From the NCBI GenBank assembly GCA_950295325.1, contig OX485806.1:46991169-47055168 (forward strand): DNA of 64,000 bases. Reading direction: 5' to 3'. The translations under genes were made by a program, and so were the position numbers. Of the stretch, positions 23,601 to 35,627 are shown piece by piece. Each line of letters starts with the position of its first letter. The stretch's first letter is position 1. The notes beneath the pieces are model-generated. The model saw only the letters and a list, made by a program, of their open reading frames with translations. It made no database searches and was not told where the DNA came from. The stretch comes from Polytrichum commune (taxonomy: Eukaryota > Streptophyta > Polytrichopsida > Polytrichales > Polytrichaceae).

Positions 23601-24429
23601 GCTAGCTAGTAAAAATAACTAGCTAAGATTTAAGTTAGTAGATGCTAGCTAACCAAATATTAGTTTATTAATTAATATGGGCCACACAAAACAATTGGAG
23701 GTGTTTGGCGCTAGAAGGTGAAATTGGCATATATACTTATATTTATTTATTTTAAAAAAAAACTACTTACCCACGTGCCCCTTTGCCAACTCGATGGCAA
23801 AAATTTAGAAATATTTCTAAAATCTCCCGTCGGAGCCATCTCGTTAAGAGGGTGGCAACACCAACCTGAAAAATCCCCGAGCCTAAATTTTAAAGAATGA
23901 TTCAAAAAATGAAGCCAATGGCGGAGGGATCCAACATTTTTTTGAGAGTGTTAAAAAAATTCCATCTTTTCAATTTGTACTATCTATCTTCTTTATAGTG
24001 CTTGGACGAAGCCCTTCTTCTAGGTAGTTAGAAAAAAACTTCTATCTTGCTTTCTTGATAGCTTAATAATAAAACTTAATAAATTCCTCTACTATCTATC
24101 ATAGTTAGAATGTGTGTTTGTTAACACACAAAAAATTCGTCATTTCTTTTGTAGAGGTAGGTTAGATTGTATGAATGCAAGTGGAGGCATTGTAGACCTC
24201 AGCCGCCGATGGCCTTAACGCTTAGTTCATGATTTAGAACAAAATAATTATGATTTTTTTTCTTATAGGTATTTTCTATAGCTATGTATAGCCGTTTTTA
24301 ATTTGTGAGCTGATTAAAGTAGCAATTAGTTATGAATTATCAAAGATGAAATAGAAAAAAAACAAGGTGTTCATTTGGATAGCGGTTGCTGGATCAGACC
24401 TGCTAGCCTAATAAAAAAATTAATTTTAA
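20641..24429. other. Intergenic DNA with a 14-G run
   Basis: No gene is recognised. Notable items are a homopolymer of 14 G at 21840-21853 at the edge of a somewhat GC-richer stretch (21.7-22.9 kb), and the second copy of the 70-bp repeat. The 124-codon minus-strand ORF beginning at 22200 reads through the G run as prolines and shows no domain. Confidence 0.4.
21105..21172 (+). repeat. Dispersed ~70-bp direct repeat, copy 2
   Basis: This is the direct-orientation counterpart of 20572-20640, about 530 bp downstream, with a handful of substitutions. Confidence 0.55.
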
Positions 24430-24880
24430 AAAATTATATTTTTTCCAAGTAGACATTTTGTCTAGCTTTCCAAGGTTGTTTGAAAAGTTTGATGTGAATA
24501 AGTTATAAATTAGATTTGAATTTTTGAAGGCGGAATACGTAGTTTGATACTTCCTGGTTGAATGTTGCATTACAGGGAGTTTGCTAGATTCATTTTGGCT
24601 TAACTTGCTAATTTCATATTTTTCCAAATTTACTTATAATGTTTGATTTCAATAATAAATGAATTAAATATAAATTTCGAAAGACGGGATACGTAATTTA
24701 AGACTTCCTGGTTGACTGTTGTATTACAAAGAGTTTGCTAGATTCATCTAGGCTTAACTTGCTGATATTATATATTTCTCAATTAGACCTTGTTGATAGT
24801 TTTCTAATGGTGTATGGAAAGCGCAGATCCAAGTGGTAATGAATTTAATATGAATTTTTGAAATTGGAAGTTGCATAGCT
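24430..24880 (+). repeat. Diverged tandem repeat, ~154-bp period, about 2.5 copies
   Basis: The anchor CTTCCTGGTTGA occurs at about 24550 and again at about 24704. It is preceded both times by GG(A/C)(A/G)TACGTA-like text and followed by GAGTTTGCTAGATTCAT and GGCTTAACTTGCT. A third, partial unit starts near 24770. Divergence is substantial, so it is an old satellite-like duplication. Confidence 0.65.
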
Positions 24881-27800
24881 ATAAGGAGAAAAACAAGGTC
24901 AACATCCGGGAAGTGGAACAAGGAAGGAGGTAGTAGCTCGGCCTACATCGAGCCCAAATAACCAAGGAGAATTGAGGTAAACCAACTAACCCTAGCCTTT
25001 CATTTAGGGTTGGAAGGAGCGCAACCAACGTATGCATCCCTAAATCCACTTACATATCTCGTAAGGTCAAGTGGCTTGACCACTTGACCGCCAAGGAGGT
25101 ACCCAGCTCCAATGTTCTCGGGGCCCTAAGTATATTTTATGGTAGTAACTTTATTTATTAGCAAGTTTCATATGTGGTAAGTCGGATCAATCACCGACAC
25201 AACCACTTTGAATGTTGTTGGTGGAAAGTGAGATTAATGACCCGCAAATTCATTATTGTGTTGTTGGCCCCGTGGATTGGGAATAATGGCCCCAATTTAT
25301 GAAGAATGAACAACAGGTTGAACCTACACGTTGTCTGTCACCCTAGTCCCATTAAATTGCATGTTTTAGTTTATATAGTGTAAACACAATAAACACACTT
25401 AAAAATTAAAAACATGCAAAACAAATCGTAAATCCTTGTTGGCAAGAGACCCAAATCGGAAACTTAATTCGGTAGAGTGACACCACCATTTGTACCGTTG
25501 AAGTCCGAAGGATTTGAGATGTCACTCGACCTTCAAAGGACCTCCACGAGGCCTTAGAAGGTTCCGAGCTAAGGGGTGTACGAACTAGGTAAGGGGTGAT
25601 GTCAAATATATGAATGTAATAAGGTATGATGTGTAAACAAAATTAACTAAATAAGAAGGAATTTGTGTAAAGGGTGGGACTTCAACCAAGTCTCCCCACT
25701 TAGAAAATTAAATATAACTAAGTAAAAAAATAGGAAAAAATTGAATGGTCCATCAAATCGTTGTTATTTCGTTCATTGGGCTAGGGGTGGTATAAATCAG
25801 ACACGGTTGGTGTGTATTATAGCCATCTCAATTCACAAGTTAGGATTGTCTTGGTTCCAAGGCTGGTGTGTTTGCGCTTAGAATAGGTTGTAGGTTTAGG
25901 TTAGAACTAGATATAAAATTGATTAGTGGAGTTTACAGCCACAATAGTAAAAAACTAAGGGCCAACCTTTGGAGGTACTACAACGCATATTTAATTCCCC
26001 TCCAAAAATCTAAGTACTCACGTTATACACCTATCATTTGGATTTGGCTTGGGCACCTACAAGTGCATGCCACCTTCACCGAAGGGCTTGTGTGATACTT
26101 TTAGGCTCCCTCGAAAAGGGGTGGCTCAAAAGCGCCACAGCTCATTAGACTCACATTTTTTGTAGGCATTGGAAAATAAACTGGCCATCTCTAGTTTCAT
26201 CCATTGCCTATAGACCTATGAGTGGTTTGGTAGCGTAGGGCGAAAGGATGAAGCCGCAGACCCTGCAGGTATTCGTGTGCGTCACACTGCCATAATTTTT
26301 GCAGTCATCCGAAGAAGTTCACATTTGTCAATGCCTACTACTATACGAACACCAAATAGTCTAGGAAGGTTGAGCATTGACAAATGGAAGTGATCATTTT
26401 TAGTGCACTATGCTAGCCATGAGAGTGGTGTTGGGAGTTTTTATGGGGGTGGATGTGACAAGTGGTGCAAGGGGGGAGCAGTGATGCTGGTTGGTTTAAG
26501 ACAGTTTCTGCGGGAGCAATGGGGAATTTTCCTTAGATGTTAATGAGAATGGTTCCCATCAAAAGTCAACCGAAGGAGGAACATGAGGGTTGTTTGCACC
26601 CTTCCTTGTAGGGAGGACATTAAAGATCATCCAATAGAAGTAAGTCAGTATGGTTGCAGGGAAATGTCCTATGAGGGTTCCACTCACTTCAATGCATATT
26701 TCACGGGGCGCGCAACTCAATAGATCGAGGTTGGCGAGCAAGGATCCAATGGTCTTAGCATTTTCACAGTTGCCTCTTGACATTAGCTAGTGGTACCTAG
26801 ACTGGTGCAAAGGGATTAGAATGACCAAGGAAAATCCTAAGATTATCTTGACATGGGTCTTAGGTTCCAATGATAGTGGAAAAAACTTAAGTGTTTGTAA
26901 ATGCTTGTTGTTTCAATAATAGGTGTCACGAACACCACTCCACTTACATTCAATTGGAATGAAGGTGCATGTGCAAGTGGTAGCCTAGTGTGTGTGAAGA
27001 ATTCCCCACCCGGACTAGGACGCATTCAAAGGGGGGAAGGATTCTTGCTCACACATGCTCAAGGGCCATTGAAAAATCACAACATTCCTTCCCCAAAAAA
27101 AATCCACAACATTTCCCTCCACACAAATGTGTTTCATTTCATTTTACATTTAATCATGTAGGGGACATATTTCCAATGTTATGGTAGATCTAACAAATTT
27201 ATAAATTCTAGCCTCAACGACTTAAATTGACCCTAATTTTTTTATCTCACGTGGTTTCTAAAATTCCAATAGTCACCTCCTCAAGATGGACTATAGCCGT
27301 GAATGCTAAAGTTGAGCAATCCACGCAATTGTGAGCCCAAATTCGGACCCACATGTGGTTTTAAGCTTGGAAGTTTATTAAAACCTAGACTTTGATTTTT
27401 TTATCTATGATTTTTAATATTGAGTGGATCCAAATATATATTTAATGATTTTTGACCCATTCTTTGTGGGGTTTGGTGTATAATGCTTTTGCTCCCCATC
27501 CAACAATATAGAGTTGTTGTCTTTGCCTTGATGCCACACAAATATGCCATCCTCCGGGGGCCAATTAGGTGATGTGTACAAAACCTTAAATTGCATGGCA
27601 GAGACATCATCATCTCGCAAATATAAGCGGGAATTTTGAGTTTTGTTATGTCCAAGTAGGTGGTCCATTATTCTTGAGCATGAAGAGCTTGATGAAGGCC
27701 TTAGAATATGGTATATTTTAAGTTTTGTGTGGATTTATTGGCACATTGTCCAAATCCATGTATGATTTCATGAGAAGTGGAATGGTAGGAGAAACCTCTT

Positions 27801-29136
27801 CATACAACTACACACTCCAAAGACCAAATGAAGACAATGTACATTTTTTTATTGAGTTTGTGGGTTTGAGGTATGTTTGCATGGAGTGGAAGGGTGAGGT
27901 AAACATGACAGTAGAATCATGCATTGAGGTTAGCAATTAAGGATGCTAAACAAGTAAGTGTGATCATTTATACATAGTGCCTAAATGAGGTATTCATGTA
28001 TTAACATTGCACATGGACTTGGAAATGTTCTCCACATGTCAATGGTTGGTAACACCCATTTAGGGTTATCAGTTGACATCGCACATGAGGGATTTGTCAA
28101 ATCAAAGATTCACGAACTATAAGAAATATTCTAAATTGAGAGGGTCATTTTACAACTCGACATATACAAATGGAGAAAACATAAATTTTGACCGTTCCAT
28201 TGGAGAGACAAGAAAATTTAATATATGCTTGATGCTATAATGACAAATTATATGTAGAGTGCAACTTGTTCATATATTGTTCCTTAGGTTGATTAATTTT
28301 TTGCCACTGTTTTTAAAGGTTATGGTGTTCATGAATATTTGGAATAATTTTGCAACACATGTCATCTCATGTTAATTCCATGAATCTTAATATTCCACAA
28401 CAAGTGAGTGCAAAAATATTTTAGGCAAGACATGTCTACCATGGGCTAGTTAGAAAATAAATCATTTTAACCAATGTTTCCCATCCCATCTTCTCCTTTT
28501 GCCTCCCATCATCCCCATCCCATCCACGTTCGCCAACATCCCCATCTCTATCCCATCACCATTTTGAAGTTGCCACGCCATCCATCCATCAACTCACGAT
28601 CCATCCATGCCCACCTCATTTATGGCTTGTGAGTTCTTGCTCTAAGGGTGGATTCTTCATACAATGTACAAACTAACCTTAGTCCAAAAAAGGGTATAAT
28701 TTGATGCATTACTATACATAGAATACACAAGGAGAGGCATTATTTTTCTATATTATGTACATTTAGAAAGGTTATTAACAATTTTGAGGTAAAGTTAAAT
28801 GTACAAAAAGAGCCTTAAGATTCAGATAAAAAGTTGACAATGAATATATCAATTTCATCTAATTAACATTTTCAATCATTGTTGTCATATGTTTTCAATA
28901 TTCTAAAACAATTATGGGAACCATGCCCCGCATGGTTCAAACAAGGACATGTGTACCATGATGTAGCATGTGAATGGCCACACCCGGAGAGTCCTCGCAA
29001 TGGCTTGGGAATACAACTTGTTGAGCATATTCTCATACAAATTTAAATATGAGCATGGAGTTTGGGGTTGTTGTGGAGTCAATTTTTTTGAATTTTAAAT
29101 TAAACAAGCAAAAAAAGAAGTGAAATGGTCTAGTTA
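24881..29136. other. Intergenic DNA, nothing recognised
   Basis: Only short ORFs without motifs are present, including two overlapping frames at 27401-27668 on the minus strand. A C-rich, CCATCC-repeating stretch lies at 28480-28620. No RNA genes or transposon ends could be defined. Confidence 0.35.
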
Positions 29137-29340
29137 CACTACTAGGAAGAGGGGTCTTTTCCACACCACAAGGACAATAAATCAACATTTTTCTGCAACC
29201 AACACAAATGTCATGAAGGTTGCAACCACCGTGGACATACTATCATCTTGGACCAATCTTATTATCTAACACAAATGGGATGTCAAAACCATGTCGTGGT
29301 TTTAGCAAGTAATTTTTACCGCGGTGGTAAATTATGATTA
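29137..29340 (+). mobile_element. Possible partial CACTA element terminus
   Basis: CACTACTAGGAAGAGG at 29137 resembles CACTA-superfamily termini. An imperfect inverted pair, GGTTGCAACCACCGTGGACAT (about 29219) against ATGTCGTGGTTTTAGCAA, lies inside. No matching terminus or 3-bp duplication was found on the other side. Confidence 0.3.
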
Positions 29341-29439
29341 TGGATAAATTTCAGAGGTAATTTAATGTAACTTAATATCAATATATATCTCATTAAAAGT
29401 TATATATTGTTGGTAGGTCCGCACCTTCTAAACCTCCTA

Positions 29440-29600
29440 GGTAGGTATAACCTTCAACCTACCACTCACCAACAGGGATAGGCTACTTACCACTCACCTA
29501 TGTGGCAAGGTCAAGGGTGGCGACCAAGGGATTCAAATCTTGCACCTTGTGGCATCCATGCATGTGCCTTAGCCACTAAGTCATCACATCACACATGACA
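29440..29600 (-). mobile_element. Probable tRNA-derived SINE
   Basis: On the minus strand TGGCTAAGGCACATG resembles a pol III A box. About 35 bp later AGATTTGAATCCC resembles a B box, which is tRNA-like spacing. No full tRNA fold is apparent, so it is more likely a SINE head than a tRNA gene. The 3' tail is not defined. Confidence 0.4.
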
Positions 29601-29629
29601 TATATGGAGTGTTTCAAACCTTTCTAGAC

Positions 29630-30000
29630 TAAGGCCACTATTTTCTCTCTACTACCTACTATTTATTGTATAGAATTTATTGTCTTCTTTTTATTATTTA
29701 CTATCTAATATTTATTGTTTATTGTTTATTGTTTGTTTCTCACTATTTATTTTATAATGACTATTATTTACTATTTATTGTATATTATTTAATTTTAAAA
29801 TAATATATCATTTAAATTTCACCGTATATTATTATTATTATTGTCTATTTATAGTGCATATATATTATTTATTATCTACCATTTATAGTACCTTATTTAT
29901 TATTTATGGTATGTTATTGTTGTTTAATTTTTATAATATATTATTTACTATTTACTATGAAATATATAGAGTTTATTATTTACAATGTACTATTACAATG
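29630..30000. repeat. Low-complexity TATTTATT-rich tract
   Basis: About 370 bp is built almost only of TATTTATTGTTTATT, TATTATTATT and ATTTACTATTT-like words. It is simple-sequence DNA with no coding potential. Confidence 0.8.
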
Positions 30001-33000
30001 CTTTAATGTCCGATGAATGAACATACACTTGTATGCGGTAATTGCTTCTCTCCTACCTTAGTAGTTAATGAAGAAGGTGACTCACATCTAGGTCTAGATC
30101 TAGCTAGAAGATCTATAAGACTAAATAAACATTCTTTCACGGACCTTTTGCATGACATTAAAGTGACACAACTCCCACACATGCAAGAAATATGTCGCAG
30201 AGCTCAAATTTCCAACATGAAAGTTTTTATATCATGGGCCACATGTCAAAGTAACCCTCCTCCCTTGTAGTGTTAGACCTAGGAAATTCAACTGACATGT
30301 GCCATTCGAATCTTTAGCGTAGGAGATCAAAATAGGAATTTTTTTAAAAGGACTGTTGTTTGATTGGAGAGGTCATAGCCTTCAAAATTGTTATGTAGAT
30401 ATAAAATCTATATTCTAAAAGTAAAGTTGATTAGATTGATGTAAGAATAAGGATTGATATTCTATAATTTGAACCTACCACAACTTGTGATTGCTAGTGG
30501 ATGTTGTGAGTATTGCAGGAGGAGTGAACCCTCTGACCATCGTATATGCATCAATCGGATTATAATTGTGACTATTGACTTGGAATGGACTTAGTAGTTT
30601 GGAACCATTTGTATATCTAGAGTCAGACATGTATATTGAGCAAGGAGTAAGTTATAATTGTTTTTATTAAGAAGTTTGATGTGTGCAAAGTTGTAGTTGT
30701 GTATAATGAGAGGGGATTATTTTGTTTGCAAGCTTAATTGATGATTGAAGGTGGAGTGAAGTTACGCTAGCCTTATATGTATGCATATATTTAGACTTAC
30801 ATAAAAATTGAATTGGAAAATTTTCAACAATATACTATCAATCCCACAAAACATTGTTATGGATCTAAGTAATGTTATGCCATGATGCTTGATTGTAAGT
30901 TTCTGGAACCAAGTCCTGATGTGGACCTAATTGCTCAACTTCCTTGTTTCAGACTATTGTCTATAAGATATGTTGTGAGAACCAAAAGAGATGAATTCAT
31001 AAGGATAGTTATCCAAGGTAATGGTCGCCAGTAGAATGATTGAGTGTTCAACAGCCTGAGTGATTGTACTGGTCTAACAATCTTCTCATCATTACTGTGA
31101 TTAATAGAGGATTGTTGAGGGATCTTAGACTGTATCTTACTTAAGGTTGTATCTTAGGCTGGACGGCACTCTTTGAGTGGAATGGGATGCCAAAATGCTA
31201 GAGATTGAATAAAGTAGGCATAATTGAGTAAGATTTGTGAGTGATTGAGTGAAGATTAAGACATCCTTCTTCTTGGGGAATAAAGAGCAAGGATTGTTTA
31301 ATAGTGTGCATAAACAATGGGCGGAATCTTGTGAAAGCTATTGTCTCTAAGTAATTAAGAGGAAGCCAACTCTAAAGATTTTGATTTGAGAAGAGAGGAT
31401 ATGTCGCTTTAATATATAGTGGATACCTTTTGAGTGCAAAGTTGGAGAATCTTGGGTGAACAAGGCTTCAAGAGTTAAAGAGACTATTGCATGTTTGGAG
31501 TAGGTATGCGCTGTGTGATTTCCGCAACTGTTGGCATGATTGGTAGTTGAAGGGGCATATAAATAACTCCATTGACTACCGAAAGACATAGAGGAAAGTT
31601 GATGAGTTCAAGCGATGGTAAATATTAAATCTTCCTTCAAATTAATATGTACATTTTTGCCCTACTACCTTTGAACGATGAATGTGAATTAAAGACCCAT
31701 ATGGGTTCAACCCAATAATCAATAGTCTTTGTCTTAGGATCCATAAAGTAAACACTTCAAAAATTAAGTAATTAGACCATAGAAAAAGCTAATAAAATTT
31801 GTCTAAGATTAACAAATATAGAATAAATAATCAATCCATGGTTTTTTTAATCTTAGTGGTGCATTGGATTTTAAGAAATATTTGGGGAATAGAGTTGGGT
31901 GTCATGGCTACAACTCAATAAAAAACTAGAGCCTGCCAATATATTTATAATAAATGGTTTAATCTAAGAACATTACTAACACTGAGTGGGATATTGTATT
32001 GTCATCTCAAGTTACATTAAAAATGATTAATTATCATGAAACAATTGATTACATCAAAGTTCTTTGGCTTTGGTAAGAGATACAAATATACTCTATACAA
32101 GATAGTTGTCGAAGGATGTGCTTATGCTTGCGCATCGCACAAGGTTCATATAAAATGAATTTATTGTCATATTGTTGATTGGGTAATCAAAGTGAAACAA
32201 GTGATTATCACAAATGCATATACTATGGTTGAGAATCTTCCAAACCTTTATCCTTGCATTAATGAATGAATTAACACGTCTAAATAATAAATATCTTGAA
32301 ATAAACACGTTTTTGTCATGATCAAACTTGTCTAAGACACCTAGATGATGAAAAATCACCTTTTAATTTTGTCTTGAGTGTTTCTCTGGCTATTCAAAAT
32401 ATAAAGTACATTTTGACTTCACTGCAATTGAAAGCTTCAATCAATCTAAGTCTAGGCAAGTGAGTCTTAAAGAGTTTACCTACTTTAATTTCAAATGTGT
32501 TGAGAGGAGATTTCAAGGTCTTTTGTATGTAGCATTTATGGAGTCTAGAAATTTTCTAGATTAGAATGTTGTAGTTGCAACCAAAGTTTAGTTGGTAGGC
32601 ATCTGTACTTCAACTTAGACTTCAGTGACACATGCAAGTAAATATGTGCATTGTGACAAAACATGTTAGTTGGCTGCCTCATGTGAGGAAGCTGGAATGT
32701 ATGTGGGATCTCATTTTGCGTGCATGTCATCATTGCAAAATTGGGGTTGAATGCTTCCATCACAATCAAAACAAATAAAATATTGATCGCGATATCAAAT
32801 ATCTTTACCATTACAGTTTCAATGGGTTGAATAAAAATGTACTGTTGTGTGGCTTGGTACTTGTTGGAATATACAACTTTAAATCAAAAAATCAAAGTGG
32901 GTGGTGCTCATGAGTATTGCCTATTTTTGTTTGCTATAGCAATGCCCACAAATCTTGTTATTTGATGCTCCAGAGCATATTCTGAAGTTTCTTGCATATC

Positions 33001-33085
33001 CCAAGTATGTTGCCTTGTTCAACATTGTTGGTGGTTGATATAGCAAACAAAAAGGCTTATCCAAGTGTTTTTGTTTCATACTTAT
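30001..33085. other. Intergenic DNA, nothing recognised
   Basis: There are short ORFs only (85 codons at 30013-30270 on +, 80-88 codons on - at 31347, 32093 and 32545), none with a family motif. Confidence 0.35.
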
Positions 33086-33088
33086 TGC

Positions 33089-33396
33089 CACTAGTAGAAA
33101 ACTATGCTCAAAAAAATCGCAACCAAAATTGGTTGTGGTTCTTTTGACAAGCTTGATTTGCGGTTGTTAAATGACTACTTTTATCTTATTTTTTGCGATT
33201 GGAATTTTAAATTTTATAAGGTCCGTAATATACCGTTGGAAAGATGTTGAAAGTACCGTTCCAATGGTATATTACACGCCTTCAAATTCCTACAAATTTA
33301 GTTGCTAAACTTTTAAAAAACAAAACTACATTCATTTAGCAACTGTAGATCATGCTAGTCAAAAGAACCACAACCAATTTTGGTTTACTACTAGTG
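33089..33396. mobile_element. CACTA-type fold-back MITE
   Basis: This 308-bp element begins CACTAGTAGAAAAC and ends GGTTTACTACTAGTG. It is flanked by a perfect 3-bp duplication TGC (33086-33088 and 33397-33399), as expected for CACTA transposons. The inverted similarity extends through the element: AACCAAAATTGGTTGTGG on the left mirrors CCACAACCAATTTTGGTT on the right, and GTAATATACCGTTGGAA mirrors TTCCAATGGTATATTAC at the centre. The transcript would form one long hairpin. There is no coding capacity. Confidence 0.88.
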
Positions 33397-34067
33397 TGCT
33401 AGATCCTTGGAGGATCCTACACATTTTCCAACCACTTTTAATTAAAGGAGGTTGAGTAACAAAATCCCATGCAATATGTAATTCATTGCAAGATACAAGT
33501 TTGATGGTTCACATTCTGAAATCTAGTTTCACATCGCCCTCATTGTCTAGTTGACATTTTATGTTGTCCATTGTCCAGGCGACAAGTTGTTGGAAAGATG
33601 CATGCTTGAAAGGGCTTTGATTCATACCATCGTCAAGTTGCATAATTGGCAGGCATGAAATTTGCCTAAATTTGAGATTGTGACTCTTTTAACAGTGTCA
33701 AACAGTTATTGGTTTTATTCACTTCACAAAAGTCTTCGAGCCATTTGAGCTTGGACTCATCCTGCAACCCAAATCCTGTCACTTGCAAAAGTCAGAAGGT
33801 TGTAATATCATCCTTACAAAGTCTTTGCATGTTGAAAGTGTAGAGCAATGATTGTTGTTGTATATTAAGTTCCAACCTAATTCTATATATTTTCTTCAAC
33901 TTGCATGTAGCTCGGAGGCAAATTCTGATTTGTTTTGCATATAGCAATCACTTGAATATGAAGAATTCACCATGCTCTAAATGATGTCACCACCACTACT
34001 ACAACTTGGTGTTTATCTTCTACACTGTGAGCCCCAACATGTCTAGATCCCTTTGTTTCCCATGCAC

Positions 34068-34449
34068 TACACTAAACATGATATTTATTATCATATGGTA
34101 TTTGATGTCACTTTGGTAACTTTTCGGATGAAACTTCTTATGATTAAGTGAACAAATATTGTCATGGATGATGGTAGAGTTCATCCATTGCTCAAAATAC
34201 TACACTCTCTTGTCAGCATCTGGTGATGAAATATTTTTGTGGATAATTGAAATTTGGATTTAAAAAAACCACTTGGTAAGTGGCGTAATTGCAACACTGT
34301 ATATCTACAATCCCCTTAGAAAATTACAAGGATTGACAAATAATGTTGGGTTGACATTCAGTGTTGGTGACACTACACCACGGATTATAATTAGTATTGA
34401 GCAAGACAATTAGAATTGGTGACACCAAATATCATATTTAGTTTACTTC
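34068..34449 (+). mobile_element. MITE-like repeat F, copy 1
   Basis: This ~380-bp repeat has imperfect inverted ends (CTACACTAAACATGATATTT against the reverse complement of AAATATCATATTTAGTTTA). A second copy in inverted orientation starts near 40404 and occupies 41472-41826, with shared landmarks ATCATATGGTATTT, AATAATGTTGGGTT and AGACAATTAGAATTGGTGACAC. No gene is present. The superfamily is not established. Confidence 0.65.
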
Positions 34450-34701
34450 TTGCAACTAAGTGTATGCCACTTTGGTCATTGTTCATCACCATTTGATGTG
34501 GAGTGTTTTGTAACTTTGTCTTGTCCCTAATTGGAATGATCTGACACGACGCTTGTGGGAGTGGACCTTGGGATGGTGCCAAGTTCCGCTAGGCAACTAG
34601 GTGATGGTCACCCTCATGGAGGGGTGGCTAAGAGCATTGGGGCCACACTATGCCTCGTGAAGGCTAAGTGTCAGAGTTGTCCTCACATTGCAACCTAGGG
34701 G

Positions 34702-35619
34702 CAGGGGTGTTTTTTCACAAGGTCCCTAACATGTCTAGGGACATGTTTATAAAAAAAAACATTTCCAGTGGACGGGTTCTTAGAAAATGAACCAGTTTTG
34801 GGACGTGTCAAATTCACTTTGGACGGGTTCTAAAAATAACATTTTTAAAATTAAAAAAATGGTACAAATATCAATTACGTTATGTCATATATGACATGTG
34901 AATATAAGCATAATGCAATCAAACCACTAATACTCAATCAAAATATCCATCTTGAAGTGCTTAATTCACCTGCATACATTAATTCATCAACCACAAAATT
35001 TAAAACCTTTTTAACATAATGTCAAAGATTACAATTGAAGGTAAACTTAGTAATTGAATAAGAATTAGTATATATAAACATGTTAAAAAGTTTAAAAATA
35101 AAGAGCTACTTACCGGTTGAGTTTGAGAAAACACCTGTTGAAGTTCAAGATTGCAGGAGGAGATTGTTCCAGCGACACTCTCCAACTTCTTGAATTCGAG
35201 TTAGTTTCAAATGAACCGGTTCAGTTTGAGTGACTGAGTCTAGTTCAGTTTCTCTGAACTAGTTTGTGGACAAACAGACAAAATGGGGCAGTGGCAGGCT
35301 GGCAAATTGGTAATTATAATAAAAAAAGCATAAATGAACGAACATAGTAAGATACTATTGTTTCCAAGTGGCAAGTGCACCAATCACATGCCGACATCTT
35401 TCGGGTTATCTTTATCGATTTGTTTTTTCCTTTAGCATTTTCATGGACGGGTTGGTTTAAAAATTACCGGTTTTGGGACGGGTTGTTTTTTCTTCAACCT
35501 TTCCATGGACGGGTTGGTTTTGAAATTACCGGTTTTGGGACGGGTTGCAATTTTTTTTGCCTTTCAATTCGAGGTTTTGGGACGTGGACGGGTAAAAACT
35601 TTGTGAAAAAACAGCCCTG
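34702..35619. mobile_element. Non-autonomous hAT-type element
   Basis: This 918-bp element is bounded by a perfect 8-bp duplication CCTAGGGG (34694-34701 and 35620-35627), diagnostic for hAT. Ends are CAGGGGTGTTTTTTCACAA and, reversed, CAGGGCTGTTTTTTCACAA. GGACGGGTT is repeated near both ends (34770, 34820, 35445, 35476, 35507, 35538 and a variant at 35586), partly as a ~62-bp tandem unit; such subterminal clusters are typical transposase-binding sites in hAT elements. No transposase is encoded; the 90-codon ORF at 35375-35647 is a by-product of the repeats. Confidence 0.9.
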
Positions 35620-35627
35620 CCTAGGGG

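Noticed and set aside
29760-30000. TATA- and TTATT-rich tract as a promoter
   Set aside because: Low-complexity DNA with no adjacent gene.
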